Below the pieces are notes generated by a model that did not search any database, was not told the origin of the DNA, and saw only the letters and a program-made list of their open reading frames with translations. Below, one piece after another: positions 4,875-5,272 of a stretch of 5,272 nt of DNA. Source of the stretch: Eubacteriales Family XIII. Incertae Sedis bacterium. Its GTDB lineage: Bacteria > Bacillota > Clostridia > Peptostreptococcales > Anaerovoracaceae. Positions within the stretch are counted from its first letter, which is position 1. The number at the start of each line of letters is the position of its first letter. A program made the translations under genes and the position numbers. The DNA lies in assembly GCA_031272745.1 (NCBI GenBank), contig JAISTF010000057.1, forward strand, positions 1-5,272, written 5' to 3'.

Positions 4875-5272
4875 TCAGGCCTTTTCGTAGTACGCAAGGG
4901 AATAATGGTACAGCTCGTCGTACACGGCGTCGTCGAGCGCCGCGTCCCCGAGGCGCACGGGCGCGGCGACGATGCGGCCGCGCGGGGCGTATTTGTCCAC
5001 GAAGGCGCGCACGAGAGCGCGGGCGTCCGCTTCCGTCTTCGCGTCTTCGATCCCCTCGATCGGCGCAGTGAGCGCGATCCTGTCTGCGTATTTCTCCGTC
5101 AGCATGTCGAGGTCGTTGTTTGTCTGCGGCGTCCACGCGTCGAGCCCCATCTCGAGGAATTCCTCGATGTACTGCTGCGTCAGCCCGCACGAGTGGAGCT
5201 CCACGAAGAGCCCTTTTTCGTGCAGATGGTCCCAGATTTTTTTCGTGTGCGGCATGATGAATTCGCGGAACA
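4875..5272 (-). CDS. Uroporphyrinogen decarboxylase-family protein, probable corrinoid methyltransferase type (C-terminal part)
   Basis: This is the C-terminal 131 residues of a minus-strand gene whose start lies beyond the right edge; the frame is open through base 5272 and ends at TGA (4877-4875). An internal ATG at 5255 is probably not the start, because FREFI continues in frame above it and the family is usually 330-400 residues long. The visible part shows LFVELHSCG (HSCG at 5195-5184), then a helix, MGLDAWTPQTNNDLDMLTEKYADRI and a downstream 'APIEG' strand. This is the typical order of the URO-D TIM barrel in MtaA/MtbA-like methylcobamide:CoM methyltransferases and related proteins of anaerobes, where the His and Cys of HxC bind zinc. 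True HemE enzymes lack this HSCG pattern, so porphyrin synthesis is unlikely. The second zinc cysteine expected near the C-terminus in MtaA/MtbA is absent: the visible part has only one Cys. The substrate is unknown. It converges on hup and shares its terminator. Confidence 0.75.
   Translation of the reverse strand, partial: FREFIMPHTKKIWDHLHEKGLFVELHSCGLTQQYIEEFLEMGLDAWTPQTNNDLDMLTEKYADRIALTAPIEGIEDAKTEADARALVRAFVDKYAPRGRIVAAPVRLGDAALDDAVYDELYHYSLAYYEKA

Overview
This is a strongly GC-rich bacterial window. It reads as an anaerobic member of the Bacillota (Firmicutes); Negativicutes is plausible but is an inference, not something the sequence proves. The grounds are a SpoVB/MurJ-type flippase, a classical 94-residue HU behind a perfect AGGAGG ribosome binding site and a TTGACA promoter, and a corrinoid-type UroD-family protein of the sort common in anaerobes.

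Layout. Positions 16-192 carry, on the minus strand, the C-terminal remnant of a gene resembling the AAA-ATPase/PD-(D/E)XK nuclease family, with its upstream part missing. A likely promoter (extended -10 ending at 216) then fires a tight three-gene plus-strand cluster: a histidinol-phosphate aminotransferase-like enzyme (223-1404), an MTA/SAH deaminase-type amidohydrolase (1411-2721) and a 14-helix polysaccharide/lipid II flippase-like membrane protein (2725-4380). Gaps are 6 and 3 bases. A 152-base AT-rich gap holds the hup promoter and leader. HU follows (4533-4817). A strong terminator-type hairpin (4839-4868) separates HU from a convergent minus-strand UroD-family gene that runs off the right edge (4875-5272).

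Main discovery. Three copies of a 23-base palindromic element lie inside coding sequence: two in inverted orientation within hisC (673-695 and 731-753) and one in the deaminase gene (1513-1535). Each has a GTAG foot followed by a perfect 8-bp hairpin. That is the architecture of REP elements mobilised by RAYT (TnpA_REP) transposases, and the inverted pair resembles a REPIN. REPs are normally extragenic; here they are in frame. The hisC pair with its spacer spans exactly 81 bases (27 codons), and two copies in unrelated enzymes encode the same peptide, GGRQDAAPTSV. The window therefore seems to show palindromic mobile elements tolerated as protein-coding insertions, comparable in principle to the Rickettsia palindromic elements.

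How the genes fit together. The aminotransferase and the deaminase could serve histidine synthesis and S-adenosylmethionine by-product recycling separately, or be linked through methionine salvage; the sequence does not decide this. The flippase next to hup recalls the spoVB/mazG/hup neighbourhood of other Bacillota, here without mazG.
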